Of a stretch of 64,000 bases of DNA, positions 50,769 to 59,298 are shown one piece after another. The stretch is taken from positions 1-64,000 of the forward strand of contig NZ_BAAAEN010000009.1 in NCBI RefSeq assembly GCF_039523035.1. The letters run 5' to 3'. How positions within the stretch are numbered: the stretch's first letter is position 1; each line of letters starts with the position of its first letter. Made by a program: the position numbers and the translations under genes. A model generated the notes under the pieces. The model did not search any database. It worked only from the letters and a program-made list of their open reading frames with translations, and was not told the DNA's origin. This DNA comes from Pigmentiphaga daeguensis (lineage in GTDB: Bacteria > Pseudomonadota > Gammaproteobacteria > Burkholderiales > Burkholderiaceae_B).

Positions 50769-51827
50769 ATGAGCACGACCGCCAATGCGCCCGCGCTGCG
50801 CACCCCCGTATCGCTGCTGACGGGCTTCCTGGGCAGCGGCAAGACCACGCTGCTGGGCCGCCTGATCCGCCATCCGGGCATGGCCGACACTGCGGTCATC
50901 ATCAACGAGTTCGGCGAGATCGGCCTGGACCATCATCTGGTCGAGGCGGTCAGCGGCGAGGCCGTGCTGCTGGCCAGCGGCTGTGTCTGCTGCACGATAC
51001 GCGACGACCTGACCGCCACGCTGCGCGAGCTGCACGACAAGCGCGAGCGGGGCGAGATCCCGGCCTTTCGCCGGGTCGTGATCGAGACCACCGGGCTGGC
51101 CGATCCCGCGCCCATCATTCATTCGCTGCTCAGGCACGCCGATGTCCGCCAGCTGTATGCGCTGGACAGCGTCATCTCGACCATCGATGCCGTCAACGCG
51201 GAGGCCCAGCTCGACCGCCAGCCCGAATCCGTGAAGCAGGCGGCGGTGGCGGACCGCCTGGTACTGACCAAGACCGACCTGGTGGACGAGGCGCGGACCG
51301 AGGCCCTGCTGGGGCGGTTGGCGCGCCTGAATCCCGGGGCCGACGTGGTGCGCGCCGACCGTGGCGAGGTGGACCCGGCGCGCCTGTTCGAAGTGGGCGC
51401 GCTGCCTCGGCACCGCGCGGCCGATACCGGCGATGAACCGGAACCGGACGGGTACCTGGCCGGTGTCATGCGTCACGTCTGCGGCCCGGATTGCGAGCAT
51501 GCGGGCAGGGCGGGCCGGCACGACGCCGGCATACGCACGCACGCCTTCCGTTTCCAGCAGCCCCTGGACTGGGAACGCGTCAGCGCCTGGCTGGGCGGGC
51601 TGGCCTATTTCCATGGCGATGCCCTGTTGCGGATGAAGGGCCTGTTGAACCTCAGGGGCGAAAGCGCGCCGGTCGCCGTGCACGCGGTACAGCATCTGTT
51701 CCACGATCCCGTCACGCTCGCGCGGTGGCCTGACCAGGATCGCGATTCCCGCCTGGTGTTCATCACCAAGGGCCTGGACCGGGAGGTGATCGCCGATGCG
51801 CTCGCCCTGGCCATGGCCGAGGACTGA
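50769..51827 (+). CDS. CobW/G3E family GTPase, putative zinc metallochaperone
   Basis: A 352-residue G3E GTPase. Walker A is SLLTGFLGSGKTTLLGRL (about 16-33), the metal motif is CVCC (SGCVCCTIRDDL), Walker B region IETTGLADPAPI, and the base-recognition motif LTKTDLVDEA. A CobW_C domain (residues about 260-350) follows, with a CGPDCEHAG insert rich in Cys/His just before it. Such proteins deliver zinc (or cobalt) to client metalloenzymes. Placed between a metal-dependent hydratase and an iron dioxygenase, it probably metallates one of them. The ATG at 50769 is preferred over the GTG at 50751. Confidence 0.87.
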   Translation: MSTTANAPALRTPVSLLTGFLGSGKTTLLGRLIRHPGMADTAVIINEFGEIGLDHHLVEAVSGEAVLLASGCVCCTIRDDLTATLRELHDKRERGEIPAFRRVVIETTGLADPAPIIHSLLRHADVRQLYALDSVISTIDAVNAEAQLDRQPESVKQAAVADRLVLTKTDLVDEARTEALLGRLARLNPGADVVRADRGEVDPARLFEVGALPRHRAADTGDEPEPDGYLAGVMRHVCGPDCEHAGRAGRHDAGIRTHAFRFQQPLDWERVSAWLGGLAYFHGDALLRMKGLLNLRGESAPVAVHAVQHLFHDPVTLARWPDQDRDSRLVFITKGLDREVIADALALAMAED

Positions 51828-51872
51828 CCATGACAACGAATCGAACGCACGCCGTGATCCAAGGAGACGGAA

Positions 51873-52880
51873 ATGGCTGAGGTAGTGTGCGCGCTGGCGT
51901 GCTCGCACGGCCCCTTGCTGGCGACGCCGCCGGACATGTGGGACCTGCGCGCGGGCGCCGATCGCGAGAACAAGCGGCATTGGTACCGCGGCAGGCAGAT
52001 GGACTACGCCACGCTGCTGGCGGAACGGCAGCCGGGCTTCCACGACGAGGCCAGCCTGCCGCAGCGGCAACTGCGCCACGACGCCTGCCAGCGGGCGCTG
52101 GACGAGATGGCGCGGCGGTTCCGCGCCGCGCGGCCGGACGTGGCCATCATCCTGGGCAACGACCAGCGCGAGGTCTTCCGCGAGGACCTGACCGCCGGCT
52201 TTACCGTCTATGCCGGCGACGAGATTCCCAACACCCCCTTGTCCGAAGAGCAGGTCCGGCGCCTGCCGCCCGGCGTCGCGGTGGCCGAGGAAGGCCACTG
52301 CCCGCCAGGGGGCGCGATCTATCCGGGCGACAGGCGGACCGCCGAGAGCCTGGTGCAGGCCTTGGTGGCCGAGTCCTTCGACGTGGCGGTGTCGTACCGG
52401 CTGCCCGGCGGCGCGGATCGCCAGCACGGCATTCCCCACGCTTTCGGCTTCATCTACCGCCGCATCATGGAAGATGCGCCGCCGCCGTCAGTGCCCGTCT
52501 TCACCAACGTGGGCGTGCCGCCCAACCGGCCGCTCACGCGGCGCTGCCTGCAGATGGGGCATGCGCTGGCCAAGGGCATCGCGGCGCTGCCGTCCGATCT
52601 GCGGGTGGCCATCGTGGCCTCGGGCGGCTTCACCCATTTCGTCGTGGACGAAGAACTGGACCGCCGGATCCTGGACGCCATGCGCAGGGGCGACGAGGCG
52701 GCGCTGGCCGCCGTGCCCGAGTCGCATTTCGAGGGCAATACCTGCGAGATCAAGAGCTGGTATCCGCTGGTGGCGGCCATGAACGACCTGGGCCGCAGGA
52801 TGGAAGTGATCGACTACGTGCCGTGCTACCGGACCGAGGCCGGGACGGGCAGCGGCATGGCCTTCGCGTCGTGGCAATGA
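51873..52880 (+). CDS. Class III extradiol ring-cleavage dioxygenase (LigB-type)
   Basis: A 335-residue protein of the LigB superfamily, which opens catechol-type rings at a non-heme Fe(II). Iron-ligand candidates are the N-terminal ACSHGPLL (His12), a central His, and Glu in NTCEIKSWYPL. The catalytic His lies in ASGGFTHFVVDEELD. Unlike protocatechuate 4,5-dioxygenase, no small alpha (LigA) subunit is encoded next to it. It probably cleaves a di- or trihydroxybenzoate produced by one of the Rieske oxygenases. The start at 51873 follows AAGGAGACGG. Confidence 0.88.
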   Translation: MAEVVCALACSHGPLLATPPDMWDLRAGADRENKRHWYRGRQMDYATLLAERQPGFHDEASLPQRQLRHDACQRALDEMARRFRAARPDVAIILGNDQREVFREDLTAGFTVYAGDEIPNTPLSEEQVRRLPPGVAVAEEGHCPPGGAIYPGDRRTAESLVQALVAESFDVAVSYRLPGGADRQHGIPHAFGFIYRRIMEDAPPPSVPVFTNVGVPPNRPLTRRCLQMGHALAKGIAALPSDLRVAIVASGGFTHFVVDEELDRRILDAMRRGDEAALAAVPESHFEGNTCEIKSWYPLVAAMNDLGRRMEVIDYVPCYRTEAGTGSGMAFASWQ

Positions 52881-52910
52881 CGCGGCGCAAGAACCGAGGG
52901 AATGCAAGAC

Positions 52911-53579
52911 ATGGATAGCAAGGACATCGTGCGGCGCATGCAGCGCATCGACAGCTGCGCCTTTTCGGATGCGCTGGACAAGCTGGGCTTGAAAGGGACG
53001 GTGACGGGCCTGCCCAGGCGCGCCGCGAGCCGCCGCATTGCCGGGCGGGTGGTGACGCTCAAGCTGGTCGAGGCGTCGCAGGCGCCCCGCCACGACGGGC
53101 CGCCCCGGCACCTGGGCACCACCGCCATCGAAGCGGCCGAGCCCGGGGATATCGTCGTCGTCGAACAGCGCACGGGCGTGGACGCGGGATCGTGGGGCGG
53201 CATCCTGTCGCTGGGCGCGAAGCTGCGCGGCCTGGCGGGCGTGATCGCCGACGGTCCGGTACGCGATGCGGACGAGGCGAACGAGTACGACTTCCCCATC
53301 TATGCGCGCGCCACCACCGCGTTCACCGCGCGCGGCCGCGTGGCCGAGGCGGGTACCAACGTACCCGTGCGGATCGGCGACGTGACCGTCCAGGCCGGTG
53401 ACTACGCGGTCGCCGACAGCAGTGGCGCGGTGTTCATACCCGCCGAGCAGGCCGAGGCCGTGCTGCGCGTGGCCGAGGAGATCGCCGCGCGCGAGGCCGC
53501 CATGGCGCGCGCGCTGATGGCCGGCCAGCGCATCACCGACGTGATGGGCGCCAACTACGAGAACATGCTGGCCCGCTGA
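52911..53579 (+). CDS. RraA-like / HMG aldolase-family protein 1
   Basis: A 222-residue member of the RraA/4-hydroxy-4-methyl-2-oxoglutarate (HMG) aldolase family. The pocket reads WGGILSLGAKLRGLAGVIADGPVRDADE, so the metal motif has the form G-x20-R-D-x2-E, known from RraA-like proteins with aldolase or oxaloacetate decarboxylase activity. The ATG at 52911 has GAGGGA 9 bases upstream; the ATG at 52902 would leave too little room. It is the first of three tandem paralogues. Confidence 0.85.
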   Translation: MDSKDIVRRMQRIDSCAFSDALDKLGLKGTVTGLPRRAASRRIAGRVVTLKLVEASQAPRHDGPPRHLGTTAIEAAEPGDIVVVEQRTGVDAGSWGGILSLGAKLRGLAGVIADGPVRDADEANEYDFPIYARATTAFTARGRVAEAGTNVPVRIGDVTVQAGDYAVADSSGAVFIPAEQAEAVLRVAEEIAAREAAMARALMAGQRITDVMGANYENMLAR

Positions 53580-53615
53580 AACGGGGCGGCGCAACGACGA
53601 ACGACCGGAGACGAC

Positions 53616-54266
53616 ATGGACAAGAACGTAGAACGCATCGCCAGGCTGGATACCGCCACGCTGAGCGATGCGCTGGACCGGCTGGGCATCCAGGGCCAGT
53701 GCCACGGCATCAAGCCCCGCACCGCCGGTTTCCGCCTGGCGGGACGCGCCTTCACCATCCTGTATGGCCCCGCTTCCACGCCGCCGCGCACGGTGGGCGA
53801 TTTCATCGACGACGTGCCCGACGGCCACGTCGTCGTGCTGGACAATGGCGGACGGGTGGATTGCACCGTGTGGGGCGACATCATGACCGAGATCGCCCAC
53901 CGCCGGAAGCTGGGCGGCACCGTGATCGACGGCATCTGCCGCGACGTGTCGCTGTGCATGGACCTGGGCTACCCGGTCTTCAGCCGCGACCACTGGATGC
54001 GCACCGGCAAGGACCGCGTGCAGGTCGAGGCCACCAACGTGCCGGTCAATATCGGCAACGCCCGTGTCGCGCCGGGCGACCTGCTGCGCGGCGACGCCGA
54101 CGGGCTGGTCGCGGTGCCGCAGGCGCACGAGGAAGCCGTGCTGGCGGCGGCCGAGGAGATCGCGATGGTCGAAGACCGCATCCGCGAGGCGGTGCGGGGC
54201 GGCATGCGCCTGGACGAGGCGCGGCGCGAGTTCGGCTATCACACCCTGCAAACGAGGAAGAAATGA
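53616..54266 (+). CDS. RraA-like / HMG-CHA aldolase-family protein 2
   Basis: A 216-residue paralogue. The active-site string VWGDIMTEIAHRRKLGGTVIDGICRDVS gives D-x20-R-D, the motif described for true HMG/4-carboxy-4-hydroxy-2-oxoadipate aldolase. It is therefore the best candidate of the three for the final pathway step that yields pyruvate and oxaloacetate (or pyruvate from HMG). It starts after a 36-base gap (GGAGACG ribosome binding site) and its stop overlaps protein 3 by 4 bases. Confidence 0.87.
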   Translation: MDKNVERIARLDTATLSDALDRLGIQGQCHGIKPRTAGFRLAGRAFTILYGPASTPPRTVGDFIDDVPDGHVVVLDNGGRVDCTVWGDIMTEIAHRRKLGGTVIDGICRDVSLCMDLGYPVFSRDHWMRTGKDRVQVEATNVPVNIGNARVAPGDLLRGDADGLVAVPQAHEEAVLAAAEEIAMVEDRIREAVRGGMRLDEARREFGYHTLQTRKK

Positions 54267-54940
54267 GCCAGAGCCGTTTCCCGTTCATGTCGCTGCCCAC
54301 CGTCACGGTGGATATCGAGCGGCCCAGCCCGGCCCAGCTGGAGCAGGCCGCGGCGCTGCCCAGTTCGACGCTGCACGAGGCGGCCGGCAAGATCGGCGCG
54401 CTGCCGTCGGCGATCAAGCCGGTGCATCCCTCGTTCCGCATCTGCGGTGCCGCCGTGACGGTACAGTCGCCGCCGGCCGACAACCTGTGGCTGCATCGCG
54501 CCATCGTCGCCGCGCAGCCGGGCGACGTGCTGGTGGTGCACGTCGGCGGCCACTACGAGGCGGGCTATTGGGGCGAGGTCATGTCGCAGGCGGCTCGCGC
54601 CCGCGGCCTGGCGGGGCTGGTCATCGACGGCTGCGTGCGCGACGGCGCCATCCTGGAGCGCTTCGGCTTTCCCGTTTTCGCGCGCGGCCTGTGCATACGG
54701 GGCACGGGCAAGGACTTCGATGCGCGCGGCTGGATCAACGCGCCGACGCTGTTCGGCGACGTCACCGTGCAGCCGGGCGACCTGATCGTGGGCGATACCG
54801 ACGGCGTGGTCGCCATTCCCCGCGCCCGCATCGACGAGGTCCTGGCCAAGGCCCGCCAGCGCGAGGAGGATGAGGCCCGCATCATCGAGCGCCTGGCGGC
54901 AGGTGAAAACTCCCTGGACATCTATAACTGGAACCGGTGA
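54263..54940 (+). CDS. RraA-like / HMG aldolase-family protein 3
   Basis: A 225-residue paralogue with an N-terminal extension. The pocket YWGEVMSQAARARGLAGLVIDGCVRDGA gives E-x20-R-D, a third variant, with Glu in place of the Asp or Gly of its neighbours. Translational coupling to protein 2 suggests the two are made in equal amounts and may form mixed trimers or act on different hydroxy-oxo-acids. It converges on mgtE with only a 4-base gap. Confidence 0.85.
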   Translation: MSQSRFPFMSLPTVTVDIERPSPAQLEQAAALPSSTLHEAAGKIGALPSAIKPVHPSFRICGAAVTVQSPPADNLWLHRAIVAAQPGDVLVVHVGGHYEAGYWGEVMSQAARARGLAGLVIDGCVRDGAILERFGFPVFARGLCIRGTGKDFDARGWINAPTLFGDVTVQPGDLIVGDTDGVVAIPRARIDEVLAKARQREEDEARIIERLAAGENSLDIYNWNR

Positions 54941-54944
54941 CCGG

Positions 54945-56414
54945 CTATAGGAGGAACAGCGTCGCCAGGCCCAGGAAGATGAAGAACCCCATGGTGTCGG
55001 TCGCGAAGGTCAGCAGGACCGAGGAGCCGATGGCCGGGTCCTTGCCGAAGCGGCTGCGGGTCAGGGGGACCAGCATGCCTATGCAGGCGCCGACCAGCAG
55101 GTTCAGGACCATGGCGGCCATCATGACGAGGCCGAGCGAGTAGCGGCCGGAGATCGCCCAGGCGAACAGGGCGGCGACCGCGCCGCCGCCCAGGCCCACC
55201 ACCAGCGCGATTTCCAGCTCGCGGCGCACCAGCTTGCCGACGTTGGCCGAGTTGATGCGGCCCACGGCCAGAGCCCGGATGATCAGGGTCATGGTCTGGT
55301 TGCCGGAGTTGCCGCCTATGCCGGCGACGATGGACATCAGGAAGGCCAGGATGACGATGTGGCCCACGGTGTCCTCGAAGCGCGAGGCGACGAAGGCGGC
55401 GGTCGAGGCGGTGCACAGGTTGACCAGCAGCCAGGGCGCGCGGTTGCGGATGGCCTGCGGGATGGGGGCGAAGATGTCTTCTTCCTGCAGGCCGGCCTTG
55501 GACAGCGCCTGCTCGTCCGAGGCCTCGCGGATCACGTCCACCACCTCGTTCACGGTCACGCGCCCGATCAGGCGGCCCACGGCGTCCACCACCGGCGCCG
55601 ACACCAGGTCGTAGCGCTCGAACGCGGCGGCGGCCTCGTCGGCCTCGTCCAGCGGCGCCAGGGTCAGGATCTCGGTTTCCATCACGTCGGCCACCTGCGT
55701 ATCGGGGTCGCTGACGATGAGGCGGTTGATGGCCAGGCTGCCCATCAGCTTGTCGTGCCGGTCGACCACGAAGATCTGGTCGGTGTGGTCGGGCAGTTCC
55801 TGCAGGCGCCGCAGGTAGCGCAGCACCACTTCCAGCGTGACGTCGTTGCGCACGCGGACCATCTCGAAGTCCATGATGGCCCCGACCGAATCCTCGGGGT
55901 AGCTCATGACCTCGGTCAGGCGGGCGCGCTCCTCGTCGGTCAGGCCCTTCTGGACCTCGGCCACCACCTCGGGCGGCAGGTCGGGGGCCAGGTCGGCCAG
56001 CTCGTCGGCCTCGAGGTTCTCGGTCGCGGCGACCAGTTCCTCCTGGTCCATGGTCGAGATGAGCGACTCGCGGACCCAGTCGGCGACCTCCAGCAGGATC
56101 TCGCCGGCCCGCTCGGGACGGACCAGTTGCCAGACCGCCTGCCGGTCTTCCTTGGGCAGGGATTCGAGGATGAAGGCGATATCGGCCGGATGCAGGTCCT
56201 CGAGCAGCGCGCCGAGTTCGGCGTCATGCTGGCGATGGACCAGGGCCTCGACCAGCGGGGCGCGGGTATCGCCGGCTTCCTGCCGGTGGACCAGTTCTTC
56301 GACCAGGTGCTGGCGTCGCAGCAGTTCCTGGACATGCTCCAGGGCTTCCTGGGCATCTTCGGGCTCGAGCCGGTTGCGCTCGAGCGATTTGAGTTGGGTT
56401 GCTTGTTCGACCAT
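54945..56414 (-). CDS. mgtE: Magnesium transporter MgtE
   Basis: A 489-residue Mg2+ channel. The N-terminal MgtE superhelical domain (LLEDLHPADIAFILESLPKEDR, residues about 60-180) is followed by two CBS domains (VMSYPEDSVGAIMDFE ... MVRVRNDVTLEVVLRYLRR; DTQVADVMETEILTLAP), and a C-terminal pore domain with five spans and the conserved AGIGGNSGNQTMTLIIRALA. The start at 56414 is preferred over an in-frame GTG at 56444, but neither has a clear ribosome binding site. It is unconnected with the convergent catabolic operon. Confidence 0.92.
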   Translation of the reverse strand: MVEQATQLKSLERNRLEPEDAQEALEHVQELLRRQHLVEELVHRQEAGDTRAPLVEALVHRQHDAELGALLEDLHPADIAFILESLPKEDRQAVWQLVRPERAGEILLEVADWVRESLISTMDQEELVAATENLEADELADLAPDLPPEVVAEVQKGLTDEERARLTEVMSYPEDSVGAIMDFEMVRVRNDVTLEVVLRYLRRLQELPDHTDQIFVVDRHDKLMGSLAINRLIVSDPDTQVADVMETEILTLAPLDEADEAAAAFERYDLVSAPVVDAVGRLIGRVTVNEVVDVIREASDEQALSKAGLQEEDIFAPIPQAIRNRAPWLLVNLCTASTAAFVASRFEDTVGHIVILAFLMSIVAGIGGNSGNQTMTLIIRALAVGRINSANVGKLVRRELEIALVVGLGGGAVAALFAWAISGRYSLGLVMMAAMVLNLLVGACIGMLVPLTRSRFGKDPAIGSSVLLTFATDTMGFFIFLGLATLFLL

Positions 56415-56668
56415 CGCGCGGGAAAACACAAGACGGCCCCGCACGGGCCTTGGGTCTGGCGCCTGACGCGGGCGGACTCAGATGGGGCTCGAACGGAGGC
56501 CGGGGAACAAAAGGCCGGCTGGTAGTAAGGGTCTAGGTCGTGGCTGTGAGGCCATACCGGAAAAGCAGCACGCATGCACTGCGAAGTTGACGACGCCGCA
56601 ATTGTACGCGCGCCACATGACATTCGGCCGCATTGCCCCGCCGGTTGGCGAGTTTGGTTGCAATTGAG

Positions 56669-57454
56669 TCACGGAATGGCCGCGCCTGGCATCCAGCGCA
56701 GCAGGCGGTCGGTGCGCGAGGCGAGGTAGGCCGAGCCCCGGTTCTTGTCGTAGAACCGGGGCCGGGGCAGCATGGAGGCCAGCCGCGCGGCCTGGTAGGA
56801 CGACAGGTTGGCGGCCGAGGTATTGAAATAGTGGCGGGCCGCTGCCTCGGCGCCGAAGACGCCTTCGCCCCATTCGGCGATGTTCAGGTACAGCTCCAGG
56901 ATGCGCTGCTTGGTCATGACCAGCTCGATCATGTAGGTGATGACCACTTCCTGGCCCTTGCGCAGGTAGTTGCGGGAGTTAGACAGGAACAGGTTCTTGG
57001 CGACCTGCTGGGTGATGGTGGAGCCGCCGCGCATGGGCCGCGAAGGCGGCTTGCGGCCGCGAGCCATCGCGCGTTCGGTCGCTTCGGCCAGTTGGCGGTT
57101 GTGGTCGTAGGCCTTTTCGACGGCGTTCCAGTCTATGCCGCCATGTTCCAGGAAATTGGCGTCTTCGGCGGCCACGGCGGCGCGCTTGAGGTTGTTGCTG
57201 ATGCGGCCGTAGTCCACCCACTGGTAGTTCAGGCGCCGGTGGGGATCGCGCTCCTGCAGCCGCGCGAGTTCGCTGCGCATGATCGAGGTCGAGCCCGGCG
57301 GCATGTAGGCATACCAGAGCACCCAGCCGAACAGCCAGACCTGGTACAGCAGCACCAGCGCCACCGCGGCCAGTACCAGGCGCATGGCCATGCCCGCGAC
57401 GCGGGCGGCAAGCGAGCGGCGGCGGACGGGGCGCGCGGGGCGGCGGGGAGGCAT
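56669..57454 (-). CDS. mtgA: Monofunctional biosynthetic peptidoglycan glycosyltransferase MtgA
   Basis: A 261-residue GT51 enzyme that polymerises lipid II. A membrane anchor at about 24-48 (MRLVLAAVALVLLYQVWLFGWVLWY) is followed by the GT51 motifs AAVAAEDANFLEHGGIDW (catalytic Glu), GGSTITQQVAKNLFLSNSRNYLRKGQE and ILELYLNIAEWGEGVFGAEAAARHYF. No transpeptidase domain is present, as is normal for MtgA. The gene is almost contiguous with aroE (1-base gap). Confidence 0.95.
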   Translation of the reverse strand: MPPRRPARPVRRRSLAARVAGMAMRLVLAAVALVLLYQVWLFGWVLWYAYMPPGSTSIMRSELARLQERDPHRRLNYQWVDYGRISNNLKRAAVAAEDANFLEHGGIDWNAVEKAYDHNRQLAEATERAMARGRKPPSRPMRGGSTITQQVAKNLFLSNSRNYLRKGQEVVITYMIELVMTKQRILELYLNIAEWGEGVFGAEAAARHYFNTSAANLSSYQAARLASMLPRPRFYDKNRGSAYLASRTDRLLRWMPGAAIP

Positions 57455-57455
57455 G

Positions 57456-58295
57456 TCAGGCGGAAAGCAGCTTGCGCAGGGCGGCCAGCACCGGCGCCGG
57501 ATCGGGCCGCACGCCGCGCCAGATGTGGAAGCTCTCGGCCGCCTGGCCGACCAGCATGCCCAGGCCGTCGGCGGTGGCCGAGGCGCCGTCGGCCATGGCC
57601 TGGCGCAGGAAGGCGGTGGGGCGGGCGGCGTACATCAGGTCGTAGGCCATCGCGCCCGCGGCGTAGGCGCCAGCCGGCAGAGGGGGGGCTTCATCGTCCA
57701 GGCTGCTGGCGGTGGCGTTGATCACGAGGTCCCAGCCGCCCCCGGCCCGCAGGTCGGCATAGCCGCTGCCGCGCAGCATGGCCTGTCCGGCCGGGAACGC
57801 TGCAGCCAGTTCTTCGGCGCGGGCCGCCGTGCGGTTGGCGATGTCTATCCGGGCGCAGCCGGCCTCGATCAGCGGCAGCAGGATGCCGCGCGCGGCGCCG
57901 CCGGCCCCGGCCAGCAGCACGCGCGCACCGGCCAGGCGGGTGCCCAGCCGGCGCAGGTCGGCGATCAGGCCGACGCCGTCGGTATTGCAGCCGTGCAGCC
58001 GTCCGTCCGCCATCCACAGCGTGTTGACCGCCCCGGCCGCCGTGGCGCGGGGGCTCAGGTGGGCGCGCGCCAGCTCGAAGGCCTGCAGCTTGAAGGGGAC
58101 GGTCACGTTCAGGCCGCCGCCGCCAGCCGCGAAGAACGCGGCCACCTGGGCGGGAAAGTCGTCGATGGGCGCGCAGATGGCCTCGTAGGTGAGGTCCTGG
58201 CCGGTCTGCTCGGCGAACCGCGCGTGTATCCAGGGCGATTTGCTATGGGCGACGGGATTGCCGATGACGGCGTAGCGGGTGGGAGCGGAGGACAT
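57456..58295 (-). CDS. aroE: Shikimate dehydrogenase
   Basis: A 279-residue NADPH-dependent enzyme that reduces 3-dehydroshikimate in the aromatic amino acid pathway. The substrate loop YAVIGNPVAHSKSPWIH, the catalytic Lys in NVTVPFKLQAF, the Asn/Asp set in VNTLW and NTDGVG, and the NADP loop LLAGAGGAARGIL with NRT for phosphate recognition are all present. Its start overlaps the TonB-like gene (TGATG). It forms a minus-strand operon tonB-aroE-mtgA, an order common in Bordetella and relatives. Confidence 0.95.
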   Translation of the reverse strand: MSSAPTRYAVIGNPVAHSKSPWIHARFAEQTGQDLTYEAICAPIDDFPAQVAAFFAAGGGGLNVTVPFKLQAFELARAHLSPRATAAGAVNTLWMADGRLHGCNTDGVGLIADLRRLGTRLAGARVLLAGAGGAARGILLPLIEAGCARIDIANRTAARAEELAAAFPAGQAMLRGSGYADLRAGGGWDLVINATASSLDDEAPPLPAGAYAAGAMAYDLMYAARPTAFLRQAMADGASATADGLGMLVGQAAESFHIWRGVRPDPAPVLAALRKLLSA

Positions 58296-59281
58296 CAGCC
58301 GGGTTTCGCGAGTAGCTTGTCGTTGGTGAAGTACCAGGTGCGCGTGATGGCCAGCACGTCGGTGTCGCGCGCGATCTGGGGCGGGAACGGGGCGAACGGC
58401 GTGGCCAGCGCGACGATGCGCCTGGCCGCATCGTTGAGTATTTTATGTTCCGACGGCTTGTCGATGTCCATGCGTTCGACGGTGCCGTCGCTGCGTATAT
58501 ATACCGTCATGCGCAGGGAGCCGTATACCTTGCCGCGGGCCGCCGCCGGGTAGTTCTGGTTGCCCAGCGTCTCGACCCGCTGCCGCCACTGCTCGACATA
58601 CACCGCGAAGCGGTATTCCGAGGTGGACGGGGCGAAGAAGTGCCGGCGCGGGCGCTTGTTGTAGTCGTCGACGCGCTGGGAGATCTCGGCGAATTGGCGG
58701 GCGAGCTGTTCGGCCCGTACCTGGGTGGGGTTGCGTTCGGGGGCGGGCGCGCCTAGCGGACCGGGAGGCGTGGGCGCCTGGCCGTGGTCGCGCGACAGCG
58801 AGGCGGCCAGGCGGCGCTGCTCGGCTTCCAGCGCGGCCTGGCGCTGCTGCAGTTCGGCCAGCAGCTTGCCGTCGCGGCTGGCGGCCGAGTGCGGCACCGG
58901 CGCCTTGGCATGCCCGGCGGCGGCATCGCCGCCGCCATCGCTGGCGACCTGCGCCCGCAATTGGGCCTGGGCCGGGGCGTGGCCGGTGCCAGCGTTGAGC
59001 AGCACCACTTCCAGCCCGTCGTCGCGTTCGGGGCGCGTGGGCCCGGGCGCGGTGAAGTGCAGGGCGAACAGGATGAGGTGGGCGAACAGCGAGATCGCCA
59101 GCGCACTCATCAGGTAGCGCCGGTCGGGCCGGGTGGTCCAGTCCTCGGCCAGTTGACCGAGGACGCGCGCGCCGGCGCGCCGGAGCCGGCGCGCCGGCGG
59201 ATCCTGCGTGGAAGAAGGCCGGGGGCCGGAGGCCGCGGGCTTGCCGTCAGGGGGAAGGGGGGGAGCGGGGGGATGCGACAC
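58295..59281 (-). CDS. TonB-family energy transducer-like protein
   Basis: A 328-residue protein. A Pro-rich basic N-terminus is followed by one membrane span near residues 55-75 (LMSALAISLFAHLILFALHF), a long charged periplasmic linker with coiled-coil (AELQQRQAALEAEQRRLAASL) and a C-terminal TonB domain (YPAAARGKVYGSLRMTVYIRSDGTVERMDIDKPS). No ExbB/ExbD genes are adjacent; the position beside aroE and mtgA is conserved and suggests a cell-envelope role other than iron uptake. The GTG start at 59281 is the only sensible one after the neighbour. Confidence 0.83.
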   Translation of the reverse strand: MSHPPAPPLPPDGKPAASGPRPSSTQDPPARRLRRAGARVLGQLAEDWTTRPDRRYLMSALAISLFAHLILFALHFTAPGPTRPERDDGLEVVLLNAGTGHAPAQAQLRAQVASDGGGDAAAGHAKAPVPHSAASRDGKLLAELQQRQAALEAEQRRLAASLSRDHGQAPTPPGPLGAPAPERNPTQVRAEQLARQFAEISQRVDDYNKRPRRHFFAPSTSEYRFAVYVEQWRQRVETLGNQNYPAAARGKVYGSLRMTVYIRSDGTVERMDIDKPSEHKILNDAARRIVALATPFAPFPPQIARDTDVLAITRTWYFTNDKLLAKPG

Positions 59282-59298
59282 CCCGCGATTGTAAAGCG

